This document shows positions 28,809 through 39,796 of a DNA stretch of 64,000 nt, one piece after another. The DNA comes from Chondrus crispus (taxonomy: Eukaryota; Rhodophyta; Florideophyceae; Gigartinales; Gigartinaceae), in assembly GCF_000350225.1 (NCBI RefSeq), contig NW_005179233.1:15135-79134 (forward strand), read 5' to 3'. The position numbers were made by a program, and so were the translations under genes. How positions within the stretch are numbered: position 1 is the first letter of the stretch; each line of letters begins with the position of its first letter. A model generated the notes under the pieces. The model searched no databases, had not been told where the DNA came from, and saw only the letters and a program-made list of their open reading frames with translations.

Positions 28809-29523
28809 CGTCGAAGCCGTGCCCCAGCGCTTGCTCGGGCCGCTGGGGGCATAACGCCGGTGGCGCGCCGCCGCAGCCATGTGCCCAGCTGGTCGCCTGC
28901 GGTGCGTTGTGTGTCCGACGTGCGGCGTGTGGCCACGTTGCGCGAACGGAGAAGGTCGCCGAGGAATTCATATTCGCGAAGCTTGGCCCTCAATGTAGCA
29001 ATACCCGCTGCGACGCCTGCAATGCCAACACTACCGGCTGCGCCATGGAGGGCGACAGAGCGCAAGCCATGTCTCTTGACAAATTTGTCTGTCCATCCGC
29101 GTGAAGCAGAAAATTGACGGAGCGCACATGCTTGTGACTCAGGTAGATGTTTACGTAATAATTTCTCTCGCAAGTATATTGATTTGCGGCAATAATATTA
29201 TGCGTGACGGACATTTTGGCGGAACGGGCAAGAGATATAAAGGACATAATGCCGGATTCCAGTACAGGGAATGGGGCCTCCCTCACAGTCTTTGCTGTGA
29301 AGGAAACGTTCGCGGTTTCTGCTTTCTTCGTCAGTGATTCAAGATTTGTAGCAATATTTGTTACAGTGCGCCGCGAGACCGAATATTTCTTCATAATGTG
29401 GTGGGGGGAGTGTCCGATTTTGAGTAGGCGACCGGCCTCAATTTTTACATTAAGGGTGAGTCGCGTGGGAGAAGTTCGAGGGGAATTGAGATGCGAGGGT
29501 GGTTGTTCAGTGGGAAGTCCCAT
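28809..29523 (-). pseudogene. CENP-B-type N-terminal transposase remnant of element B
   Basis: The first phase (from 29523) reads LTLNVKIEAGRLLKIGHSPH, then IMKKYSVSRRTVTNIATNLE, a typical N-terminal CENP-B/psq helix-turn-helix, followed by PFPVLESGIMSFISLARSA, the start of the second HTH. A second phase (below about 29110) continues with SASRGWTDKFVKRHGLRSVA, the expected end of that HTH domain. The phase change near 29105 breaks the gene, and no DDE catalytic core is found. The solo LTR target site lies at its 3' end. Confidence 0.75.
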
Positions 29524-29816
29524 AACGGTTCAAAAGTTGTTTTCAATGTGTCTCTCAGCCAGCGATACAATGGGGTTTCGCTTATAGACAAAACGGATGA
29601 GGTTTCGTCACTCCGCTTTCCGCCGTCGCACCTTCGACTCTGCAGTCCTGCTACTACTGAAGCCACACGTGTATGAACACGTGTAGGAAGTATGATAACC
29701 GTGCCGTGGCGTTTTGCACAGCACTAATGCGTGGGAGGCACTACTCCAAGTGGGACTATTGTGCGACCCCCCTGTACATGGAAGAGGTCTATTCCATGTA
29801 TTGGTTGAGGGTTAAG

Positions 29817-30394
29817 TGTGGTATAACTACCTTCGTCCCGACCACTCGGAACGAGGGGGGTTAGAGGTAAGGGACCGCGCGCCGCTGGGTAACCCATGCG
29901 AGCGCAAACCGTACGGAAGGACTCGAAAAGAGGGAAGGCTCAAGTGGCCGATGACGCGCAGCCGGTCGGTGGTGCTAGATCCGGACGGCCGGTCACGGGT
30001 TAGAAGCCTGAGACTTAGAGGTAAAACCGGACGGAGTTAGCAAAAAGCCGTAAAGGGAAGGGAGGCGAGTCTGCCTCCCGTTTACTGGAACGGGGCAGGT
30101 GCCCCCGGTCTTAACCCCTAAGTGGGACGCCAGGGCACCTGTCCCGCTACAGTAGCTGTTGCTTACTGTATACCAGCTACTGTGCTAAATTGGCTAATTT
30201 GTGCCATTAACTACTAATTACTAATTACTTACCGTTCGGATCCTACACGTGTAACCAGCGGGGTACCACTGTACTCCGCACCGGCCGTGTGCTGTAAATA
30301 TAACTCCTTACAGTTCTTCTCGCGCTTACAGCCCATCAAACTGTATCCCGGGGCGGCAGCGGTGGTGCGATTGCCTTCGCGCCGTTGTACTACA
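29817..30394 (-). repeat. 3' LTR of the LTR element
   Basis: Plus-strand ends TGTGGTATAAC and GTTGTACTACA, i.e. TG...CA termini. Contains several hairpins (for example GGGAGGCGAGTCTGCCTCCC). Direct copy of 35758-36329. Confidence 0.9.
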
Positions 30395-31035
30395 GACCCC
30401 CTTCCTTACTTCGCGACAAGTCCCCGTCGCGGCGGACTAAAATCCGTGCCAGCTGTGACGGTCCTCTATCCCGAACGGAGACCATGCGTCGGCCGCGGAG
30501 ACGCGGCCGTATAGTATGTACCTTCGTCGGGTCCTCAAACCCACATGCACACGCGCAGCGGCGGTCATTTCCCGACCCGCGCGGAGGAGTTCAGCGCTCC
30601 TGCTGTTCCCGGTTCCATTCGCGGTACGCCACCGTCTGGATTGGGCGGCTTCCGCCTGCGCCGGGCCTCGAGCAACCGGCGCAAAGGAGCCTTTTTCCAG
30701 GACCCCCCGGAGGGCTGGCCATTTTTCCAAGAATTCCCCTTCTATTTCCTCCAAAACCCCACGGGTACGCCCCCGCCAGCCCCGCAGCGGTACGTCCCAG
30801 ACCTTTCCCCGGGCGTGCGGTACCTCTGTCGTTCGTCCAAAACTGGTCGGTAAGTCCTGCCGTTGTCACTTTCCGCGGAGGCGCGATTTGGAAACGAAAG
30901 GAAACTGTAAGAAACCAGCAGAAACATCGTTTTACAGTTCCGGTTTCCAAATCCGCCTGGGCCTTCCCAAAGTCGGTTTTCCGTCTTGGGACCTGCGGAC
31001 GCGGGCAGACCCGGGGAGTACAATGCCGTTAACAG

Positions 31036-31091
31036 AAAGGGGCTACGATTTTTTCCCATCCTTCTAGGAGGAAAAACGTAGCCCCCTTTTG
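31036..31091. repeat. Hairpin AAAGGGGCTACG / CGTAGCCCCCTTT in LTR-element interior
   Basis: 12-bp arms around a spacer of about 30 bases, near the 3' end of the internal region. Confidence 0.7.
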
Positions 31092-31884
31092 GGCTTAATT
31101 ACAAGCCGGCGACCGGAGTCGCCTCCTTGCCGTCCAAGGCCTTCCGCGCCGGGTTAATCCGGAGCGGGGCAGCGGTAGCGCGCGATTGCCCACGCGCTCT
31201 TGCGGTGGCGGGTTACTGCGACGGGTGCGGCCTGTGGCCTACCTCCGGGGTCGCCCGTCGGGGTGAGATCTTCCCGACCGCCTGGTCGGGGGTACCGCTG
31301 CGGGTTTCCCTCCGCGCTTCCATGTCGGGTTGACGCGTACCGCGGCCCGACGGGCGGGCGACCGCACTATCGTCGTGACGGGTCATTGCGGGGGCGGGTT
31401 CCCGTTCCCCCCGCAACATCCGGTGCGCGTCCCCATTACCGGCTTGGGGCGGAATCGGCATTTTACTGGTAATTTCCGCCTGCTTTTTCCTTGCGGCGGG
31501 TGGTTTCTCGGCGGTTTTGCGAGCTCCGATTGGGTACTCCCCGAGGATCGGAGGCGTCTTGAACCGCCGCCGTGGTCCAGCGGCCACACGTGCCGGGCGG
31601 TGTATGCCGCTCGCGCAACTCGTGGTCCACAGTGCCCTGGAGCCCCGGCGAGGTCGTGCCCATACAGTATTTACGCGGCTGGGTTCCGTCTCTCGGCGGC
31701 GGTATGCACCGGGGCGCCAAGCCGTTTTATCACCGCCGCGTCAGGTCGTCCTGCCGGCGGGTCAGCTTCCCCCCCGCGCCGGTCCATCCGGTACGGCTCG
31801 GGCGGTGGCACGCAGGGAATCTGCGTGCGCCGTAAACGGGTGGTGGCCGCCTGGAGGAGACCCTCGGCGGAGTCGCCCCCCATC

Positions 31885-32515
31885 CGCGCCGGGTATTCCG
31901 GTGCGGGGTTTGGGGTGGCGCACGCGGGGTTCCGCGTGCGTCGGTGGCGACCTCGCCCCCTCCTGCGCCGGGTCTTCCGGCGCGGGGTTTGCGGTGACGC
32001 GCGCAGGGTTTCGCGTGCGTCCGTGGCGCTTGGCCGCCTCCTGCGCCGGGTCTTCCGGCGCGGGGGTTGCGGTGACGCGCGCGGGGTTCCGCGTGTGTCT
32101 GTGGCGACCTCGCCCCCTCCTGCGCCGGGTCTTCCGGCGCGGGGTTTGCAGTGACGCGCGCGGGGTTCCGCGTGCGTCTGTGGCGACCTCGCCCCCTCCT
32201 GCGCCGGGTCTTCCGGCGTGGGGTTTGCGGTGACGCGCGCGGGGTTCCGCGTGCGTCTGTGGCGACCTCGCCCCCTCCTGCGCCGGGTCTTCCGGCGCGG
32301 GGTTTGCGGTGACGCGCGCGGGGTTCCGCGTGCGTCCGTGGCGATTGGCCGCCTCCTGCGCCGGGTCTTCCGGCGCGGGGGTTGCGGTGACGCGCGCGGG
32401 GTTCGGCGTGCGTCTGTGGCGACCTCGCCGCCTCCTGCACCGGGTCTTCCGGCGTGGGGTTTGCAGTGACGTGCGCAGGGTTCCGCGTGCGTCTGTGGCG
32501 ATTGGCCGCCACCCG
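31885..32515. repeat. 79-bp tandem array, about eight units, in the LTR element
   Basis: Units start GCGCCGGGTCTTCCGGCG at regular 79-bp spacing (about 31885, 31964, 32043, 32122, 32201, 32280, 32359, 32438). 79 is not a multiple of 3, so the long frames that cross it are repeat artefacts. Confidence 0.9.
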
Positions 32516-32669
32516 GGGGAGGTTCTCCGCGGGATCGTCCGGCCCCGCGCTGGGTTACCCAGTGCGGTGTTAGCGGCGGCGCGCTGCCGCCCGCGCGCGC
32601 CAGAAGCGGTCTATGAAGGCCTGGGGGAGTCCCTCCGCGGGTTCCCAGGTATCGTCGGCTGGGGCCTAG

Positions 32670-34238
32670 CTATACCAGTCGACCTTGTACTGGGTCCCTG
32701 TGCGGCTCTCCCGGTGACCAACCAGATGGTCGACCACATACTCGGCGGCCGGTTCGGGTTCTCCGTTCGCCGCGGGCTGGGTCGGGGCGGCCGCAGTGAC
32801 GTCGCCGGGTCCCCGCAGCATCCGGGTTATCCGGCTGCGCTTCCACTGGCGCAGCCGGATCGGGGGTGCCTAAGCTTCTGAGGCTGGGCACGGGGAGAGA
32901 CGTCGTCGCCTCTACGCGTCCTCCCCGGCTTCCCNNNNNNNNNNNNNNNNNNNNNNNNNNNNNNNNNNNNNNNNNNNNNNNNNNNNNNNNNNNNNNNNNN
33001 NNNNNNNNNNNNNNNNNNNNNNNNNNNNNNNNNNAGCAGCAAATTGCTGCTGACGGGGGAAGCCGGGGAGGACTTAAGTCCTCGCGGATTTCATCCGCAG
33101 CTTGCGCCACGTGGTCTTCGGTAGGGCCGTGGTGCGGCTCCTCTACCACGTTCACGCCCGCGGGGGCCGGCGGACGCTGGTTTTTCCAAGCGGACGGCCC
33201 CTGGCGGTTGAACGGGGATCCCGGGCGGAGGCCCTGCCGGATGCGTAGCTTCTGGTAGTTGGCCTCTCGTGCCTCCAGAAGCTTGGCCCGCAGGCCCGCA
33301 TCGGGAACGACGGGACACTCCTCTTGTCGGTGCGTAGGGTCAAGGCAGAACCGACACGGCGGCGGTCCGGGGAATCCCCCACTGGAGAACCCGACCCGTG
33401 GGTTCTGCCCCTGCCTCCCGTACGGTCCTACGCGCACATCGCCCGGGTTGGCGGGCGGACCCTCTGCGCCTGATGCCGAGGCTGCCGGCGACGGGTGATA
33501 ACTCGTCGGCGGCGAGCTTAACAAGCTCGGCGTCGCGGTGTGGTCCGTCACGGCCAACATTTCTTCTGTCACGGATCCTCCAGCTGTCGGGATGTCCGAC
33601 GCCGACTCAACCGACAGCACAGGCCGTGTCCTTGCGGTGCGGTCAAATCTTCTAGCCGCTCCGGACGGCTCTCGGTGCGCCATGGCGGACATCCCCTGTC
33701 GACGGGAAGCCCGATTGGTTTCCCCGATCGCTTGCGCGTATCGAGCCACGGATTGGTAATCCACATCCGGGTGCGTAGCGAGGTAATAACGGACCTGCGC
33801 GCACGTGGCGGGAAGTAACCCCTCGACGAATAGGGACTTCAACCGCCGGTCGGAGAATACCGTACCGCATCGGAGGGCCTTGTCCCAGAGGTGGTTACTG
33901 TAGACCTCCTCCGTCATGTTCGAACTTTGACGGAAGGAGATCACGTCACCAACCGCTTCGGAAATTACCTCATCGGTCGCATAGGTACGCAACAAAAAGT
34001 TTACGACCTGCGGGTACGTCCTGAGCAGTTCGCGCCGCTCCACGTCAACCGCCATGGTAATTCCATTGAGACGGGACTGGAGTAGGGCGTGAGCCTGACC
34101 GGTGAGGTAGAATTGGAAGCACCAGACGGCGGCTCCCTCGGTGATCCCGTTGTGGTCGCACGCCATCTTGAGGCGTGCGAGGAATCCCAATACCGCAATC
34201 GGATCTTGACCGCTGAACGTGTGGGACCTCATCTGCAT
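32670..34238 (-). other. Gag-like core with CCHC zinc knuckle (interrupted by assembly gap)
   Basis: The translated part shows a retrotransposon-gag pattern (FLARLKMACDHNGITEGAAV, then LLRTYATDEVISEAVGDVIS) and a zinc knuckle C-x2-C-x4-H-x4-C in CRFCLDPTHRQEEC. Bases 32935-33034 are N, so the downstream part is unknown. It forms the nucleocapsid-like part of the LTR element. Confidence 0.75.
32935..33034. other. Assembly gap of 100 N
   Basis: The gap is flanked by a perfect 17-bp inverted repeat (GTCCTCCCCGGCTTCCC at 32918-32934; its complement at 33057-33073). A further near-palindrome AGCAGCAAATTGCTGCT follows the gap. The true length is unknown. Confidence 0.95.
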
Positions 34239-34634
34239 GTCCAGTTTTTTCCGGTAACGGTTAATGTGCCGCGCTACTGTGGAGTCGTAGCGCGAGCTAC
34301 GCCGTTCCAGGCGGTAGGTCTTGTATTTGACGGCCTTGGTAAACAGGTCATTGAGGGGCTTGATTACCGTGGGCCGTCGCTCGTCGCTCGTCGGGGCAGC
34401 TTGGCGGTGTCTGCTCGAGCGACGACGCCCCTCATCCGACTCGGTGTGGTAGTCTTCCGAGTCGGACGGGTCGTGCCGGTACCGGTCTCGGCTTCTATCG
34501 CGGCGTGCCCTGTGGCCCCGCCTGCGAGAGTCTTCCGAACCGGATGGGTCATCATCGGAGGGGTATCCTCCCCCTCCGGCATCGCAGTATCACCCGTGGC
34601 GTGCCTCGCGGTTATCGCGGTATCGCCAGCGGCG

Positions 34635-35630
34635 TTACTCGCGGTCTTCATCCGTCCTGTGACGGGGGTCTTCTGCCTCGGAATACCGGGTGTATTCCGC
34701 TTCGGTCCTGTGCGTGCCGGGTGCACGTCTCCTGCTCAACCGGTACGCGTCCCGATTTTCTGTCTCGGGGAGCCCCAGGCGGTCTTCATCCGTCCTGTGA
34801 CGGGGGTCTTCTGCGTCGGAATAACGGGTGTATTCCGCTTCGGTCCTGTGCGTGCCGGGTGCACGTCTTCTGCTCAACCGGTACGGGTCCCGATTCTCTG
34901 TCCCAGGGAGCCCCAGGCGGTTGTCTGTCCCGCGGGGGTCGCCCGTACCGGTGAGTATGGGGAGGACATTTTCTGTGGTCCTCCCTGTAGCACCGTGAAC
35001 GGTTGGGAGATAGATGGCTCTGCCCTCCGGGTGAGGGTCCATCCTATCAATACCGGGTACGGCGCCGATCGGATCAGCGATATTAAAGCTTGAGTCCGGA
35101 ACGGTTTCACGGCGCGGCGCCGGCGGCGGTACCGCGCCTCCCGTTTCGGTAAATGTCGTGGCCAGACGGATGGCCACGGCGGAGCTAATAGCTCCCTTTA
35201 GAGCCAATGCGGTCGGAGATTCGTCCTCCTCCGCGGCGAGCGCTGCCACCACCTCGTCGCGTACGAGGGGGGCGATCTTCTCGTCCAGCAGGGCGCGGAG
35301 CGCGGTGTCCGCATGCTCCGCCACCAGTCTTGGTGCCGTTCGGTCGAGGCAAACCTGGACGACCTGAGGTAATTGCTCAGCGAGGAAATCCTCCATCCAG
35401 GTTTGTAGTCGCGGGAGTAACGCGTCGTACAGTACTTGTACGCGGTTCCCCCCACAAGCCGGTAGCCCGGCGGTGGTGTCCGACACAAAAGGGGTCTTCT
35501 GGCCCCTTGTAGACGGCGGGCGTAGCACGGCTTCCGGATTGTCGATCCGGGGGCGCTGTGCGCCTCTGCCACTCCGGGTACTTGCTCGCCCGGAGGCTGT
35601 ATCTTCTCCGGCAGAATCCGCACGGTTCAT
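34635..35630 (-). other. Gag-like N-terminal region with 42-residue duplication
   Basis: 331-residue frame starting MNRADSAGEDTASGR just inside the 5' LTR. The C-terminal part has two copies of a 42-residue unit (TENRD.YRLSRRRAPGTHR...EAEYTRYS), the DNA repeat spanning about 34640-34930. The region is part of the LTR element; its boundary with the gag core was not resolved. Confidence 0.6.
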
Positions 35631-35757
35631 CGTCGATGATCACGGGCGATCGACGCGGTGATTTTCGACCTCTTTCAATCCGATCGGTAGTTGCTCGCGC
35701 TGGCGATCCAGTGCGGGCTCAATCTCTGTAGTTATCCCTTCCACGAGAGTACCAAAA

Positions 35758-36329
35758 TGTGGTATAACTACATTCGTACCGACCACTCGGAACGAGGGGG
35801 GTTAGAGGTAAGGGAGTGCGCGACGCTGGGTAACCCACGCGAGCGCGAACCGTACGGAAGGACTCGAAAAGAGGGAAGGCTCACGTGGCCGGTGACGCGC
35901 AGCCGGTCGGTGGTGTTAGATCCGGACGGCCGGTCACGGGTTAGAAGCCTGAGACTTAGAGGTAAAACCGGACGGAGTTAGCAAAAAGCCGTAAAGGGAA
36001 GGGAGGCGAGTCTGCCTCCCGTTTACTGGAACGGGGCAGGTGCCCCCGGTCTTAACCCCTAAGTGGGACGCCAGGGCACCTGTCCCGCTACAGTAGCTGT
36101 TGCTTACTGTATACCAGCTACTGTGCTAAATTAGCTAATTTGTGCCATTAACTACTAATTACTTACCGTTCGGATCCTACACGTGTAACCAGCGGGGTAC
36201 AACTGTACTGCCGCACCGGCCGTGTGCTGTAAATATAACTCCTTACAGTTCTTCTCGCGCTTACAGCCCATCATACTGTATCCCGGGGCGGCAGCGGTGG
36301 TGCGATTGCCTTCGCTCCGTTGTACTACA
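35758..36329 (-). repeat. 5' LTR of the LTR element
   Basis: Direct repeat of 29817-30394 with the same termini; flanked outside by TTAAG. Confidence 0.9.
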
Positions 36330-36374
36330 TTAAGGATGGAATGCAGATTGAGAGCCTACACCGTGAACGTTATT

Positions 36375-38995
36375 TAGTCCGGTGGACAAATTAGTGGGGA
36401 GACCTAGTTAGTGCAGGCTGCACTAATAGTTGTACGCAGGATCCGGATGGAAAAATATATAGTGATGGCTTCAGTATATAGGGTCCGCACACAATTTAGT
36501 ATCGCTAACAAGTTTATTTATCTTAATTATCAAGGTACCTAATTGCGGTTAGTCTTGATCTTACTCTTCGATTCCTACCTGGCGGTCGTCATTGCTATCC
36601 TCCCCTGCTTCATTTTCGTTATCATTGTCGTCTTCGGAGGGCAACGTAGGGTCTTTGCCAGCAAAATATTCACGGTGCCGTTCAATAAGTTTCTGAAGGT
36701 CTGGAAACAATTGTTTTTCGTGCCACAGGCCATTTAAATCCAATGACAAACCACAGCGGATCATGGCCTTACGAGCAAATGAAATGCCATTTTTGTCCCT
36801 CATATTGTTCACGTCCTGCACAACTCGGGCGGCCAACCGAAGAAAAAAGGACTTTCCTGGATTTGGGAGCTTTCCTGACTCCAGCGTTCCTTCCTCCCAC
36901 GCTCGACTATTGAGAAGCTCAGCCTTTTTTCATCCCACAAACCTCTCTATCGCTGCTTAATTTTTTGGATAATAAAACTATCCGCAGGCTGACAAAGATG
37001 GGTCGAATTAGGTGGCAAAAATGAAAGTGTAGAATTAATGGCAGCCAAGTGCGCTGCGTTTTCTACGTTTACGTTATGACCAGAACAATTATCCAAAAAA
37101 ATTGTTCGCTGCCATCCATACGGATCTTTCCTCAGAGCTCGAGGCTCGGATAACCATTGGCCAAACACTTTTTGGTCCATCCAACCCTTCGGACCAGTCC
37201 GATATGAGACTACCGGCACATCATCGGGGACACCCCGAATTGGATAATGCCTAGATTTGTTCTGAAACACCATAAGTGGTGGCTTTATAGCAGCGTCTCT
37301 TCCGCCGGTAATTCGCACAACCATGGTCATCCCCACACCCCCGGAAGACACATCGGCATACTTCACGTCTCCTGACCCCATCACTCTCAATGTCTTTCCG
37401 TCATCCATGTTGACAACAAAGTGAGTCTCATCCATATTCTCAATCATTTCCTCTTTTAGTGATCCGTCTCCAAATCTCCTGCTGACCTTCCCCAAATGAA
37501 AGGCAACTTCACGCTCGATCTTACGTTCCTTGGCTGGGCATATCAAAAGTTTTCCGCACTGTCTCCTACCTACAATATTGTACCTTTCTATAAAAGATTG
37601 GATCCAGCGTTTCGTGACTTTGGGCAAAAGATCTGAAATTCTCTTCCTTCCCAAATCCACCTCATATTCCCCAGATGTATTGCGAATAATTCGTTTGCCA
37701 AGAGCTGCTAAAATCCCACTGTTAAACTTTAGGCCGGCTCTTGACAGACGCTCAAACTCTATAAATAATAAAGATCGAACGTTTAGAGCCCACTGCTCTT
37801 GTCGACGACCACGACCTTTGCATGCCTTGACATGCATTGTCGCGATGGCGGAGACTGGTCGTTCTCCAAATGGACGTCTGCGCTTCACCCCATGACTGAC
37901 AACTCGAACCTCGTTCTGCGCATTTTCCAATATTTTGCCTTTGTCCTTGTACCAACGAGAGGCCTTCGAAAGGTTAGCCTTCTCCTGTCCACTGAAAATA
38001 TCCGGGAATTTCCGGACCGTCTTGCTTACAATCCATTTGGGAGTACCGCTTCTCTCGATCTCTTCAACCATCCAGTTAACAACCTGAACACGTTGACATA
38101 ACGTAGAAACTTGTTGCAGCCTCCGTTTTTTGGGCCTTTGGATAGAACAGGAAGAAGGGGTCACACTATCTGGCGTAGTTTGACGGGTAATAGGGGGTGC
38201 AGAGGAAGGGGCATTGTTGGTAATGGCACTGGAGGATGATGGAGAGCGTTGCGAGCGTTGCACTTTGCGAAGTGCGTTCACAATTGGAGTGGCAGAGGGA
38301 ATCTCCATGTTTGCAGGCCGTGGAGAGGCTGGTGCCAGGACAGGGCTCAGAAGTACATTACCTTTGCGGTTGCTTTTATATCTTCTCCAATTTCTTTGCT
38401 CTTTCATATGTATGAATAGTCTATCCTAGAGTCGTTCTTTGAACGTAACGTGTGGTTTCCTGCCAATTACCCAGTACTTGGACGTTAAATTCGGGGAATT
38501 GGACACGCCACGGCCGTTTAGACATATGTGTAGGGCAGTTTCGTGCTGTCATGGACACAAGAAACTGCCGTTTCTGACTGTACAGAGGGCAGTTTCTTAA
38601 CAAACGGCTCTGTATACAGTGCCAAACGGCCAAATACTCTAAGATTAGAGTACAGTGCCCACGCGATAACTGCAAACCCCGATAACTGTAACTACCCGAT
38701 AAATGAAACGGCAAGTGGGGATTCATCTCCGGGGTCACTCAAAATTACTAAAAAACAGGACCGTTTCACATCTGATTACTGCAAGCTTTGAACGTACCCT
38801 CACACACAGCAATGCATAAATTGACACACAGCAATGCAGAAGTAGCGCTCACTAATTTTTCCAAATCCACTCAGTGCGGCCTGCACTAATTTGCGTGGGT
38901 ACCTAAATAGTGCGGGTACAGAAATAGTGCGGCCTCCACCAATTTATGTTCACCACTGGCAGCTGGGACCCTAGAAAGTAGTGCAGGCCGGACTA
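36375..38995 (-). mobile_element. DNA transposon D2 with DDE_1-type transposase, TSD ATT
   Basis: Inverted ends are short (TAGTCCGG both sides), backed by subterminal copies of the near-palindrome AGTGCAGGCYGCACTA (about 36408 on the left, several between 38868 and 38995 on the right). ATT flanks both ends (36372-36374 and 38996-38998). 2621 bp, starting only about 40 bp from the LTR element. The transposase lies on the minus strand. Confidence 0.7.
36561..38308 (-). pseudogene. DDE_1-type transposase of D2, nearly complete but broken at 3' end
   Basis: Preferred start MEIPSATPIVNAL at 38308, aligned with MDCSASPI of D1. N-terminal HTH region RVQVVNWMVEEIERSGTPKW and IVSKTVRKFPDIF; basic linker VKRRRPFGERP; catalytic blocks ENMDETHFVVNMD, RTIFLDNCSGHN and FLPPNSTHLCQPADSFIIQ give the three acidic residues of the DDE_1 fold. 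The main frame stops at 36947-36949, where TAG stands in place of a conserved Trp codon. A nearby 1-base shift in an A-run puts the C-terminal tail (FARKAMIRCGLSLDLNGLW, then a very acidic end) in another phase. The catalytic core itself is uninterrupted. Confidence 0.8.
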
Positions 38996-39796
38996 ATTAT
39001 GGTTAACGGGTGTAGTTCCCTTTTCAAACTGGCGTTTTTGGTTTCGAAGTTATTTTACTTTTTGCGCAAACCACATTCATGCTGTCAAAACAAACAAAAC
39101 AAAAAAACTAATACTGTAGGAATTGGGCGCCTCCGGAAATTATTTTTGTGTCAGAGTCATATTTTTCTTTTTTGTGAACAAAAAATGAGTTTTACCACGG
39201 AAATGCTTGCGCACATAATGTACGTCCCCCTACTGTACGCATGCTTTGAACTCGTTCCTAACAACGAGCACGATGTGTCAGGGTCGTTCCTAACAACGAG
39301 CACGGCACTGGACGCCGGCGATGACGCCGTCGGAGCTCTATCTACAGTGTGTGCTGTGAGCTAAGCTCAATCATGATGGTGTTTTCACCGAGCAGCCACC
39401 GTCAGAACCATGAATGACCAAATGGCTATTGCTACTTCTCATTCAAAGCCATGCTCGGTAGGATGTACATGTCGAGTCTCGTCGGTCGGGCGGCGGCCGA
39501 CGCTTTCTCTGTGTACAGTGGGTCAAACCTGAAAACACAAAACATTATTTTTTGTGTACACAAACGACCCAGGATTCAATCGCTTTGGCCTATTGTGCAC
39601 ACACAAATCTCAAATTTGTACAGAGCTGCACACCGTACGAGGTTAAATAGTACAGTGCACATTTATCAAATTAACAGTTCGAGATCGGATCTTGCGACTT
39701 GAGTTTCTCAACTGATCCTTCATTACTCAGATCTTCGAAGATCACCGCTTGAACTAAAGACTGTGCACTTCCCCTCCATTGCCGCTCCTTAGCGAT

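Larger units (their letters stand above)
27740..29774 (-). mobile_element. Pogo-like DNA transposon B, TSD TA, interrupted by a solo LTR
   Basis: Left end CAGGGGGTCCCACGCAATAG; right complement CAGGGGGGTCGCACAATAGT. TA flanks both ends (27738-27739 and 29775-29776). 2035 bp, of which about 645 bp are the inserted solo LTR and its duplication. The interior carries a CENP-B-type N-terminal transposase remnant on the minus strand, agreeing with the TA target. MITE A shares both ends. Confidence 0.85.
29817..36329 (-). mobile_element. LTR retroelement with gag-like region, no pol seen, TSD TTAAG
   Basis: 6.5 kb with two direct LTRs of about 575 bp and the 5-bp repeat TTAAG at both outer edges (29812-29816 and 36330-36334). 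Read on the minus strand: LTR, a possible primer-binding site TGGTACTCTCGTGG three bases inside, gag-like frames with a zinc knuckle, a tandem-repeat zone, a purine-rich tract AAGGAAGGGGG, and the second LTR. About 14 single-base differences and two small indels separate the LTRs by eye (roughly 2.5 percent), suggesting a fairly young insertion. No reverse transcriptase or integrase motif was found; the element may be non-autonomous or may have its pol in the 100-N assembly gap. The ends and the gag-like part look whole. Confidence 0.85.

Noticed and set aside
30385-32512. Long GC-rich open frames on both strands across the LTR-element interior
   Set aside because: They run through the 79-bp tandem array or mirror each other on opposite strands, have no domain, and follow from high GC content.
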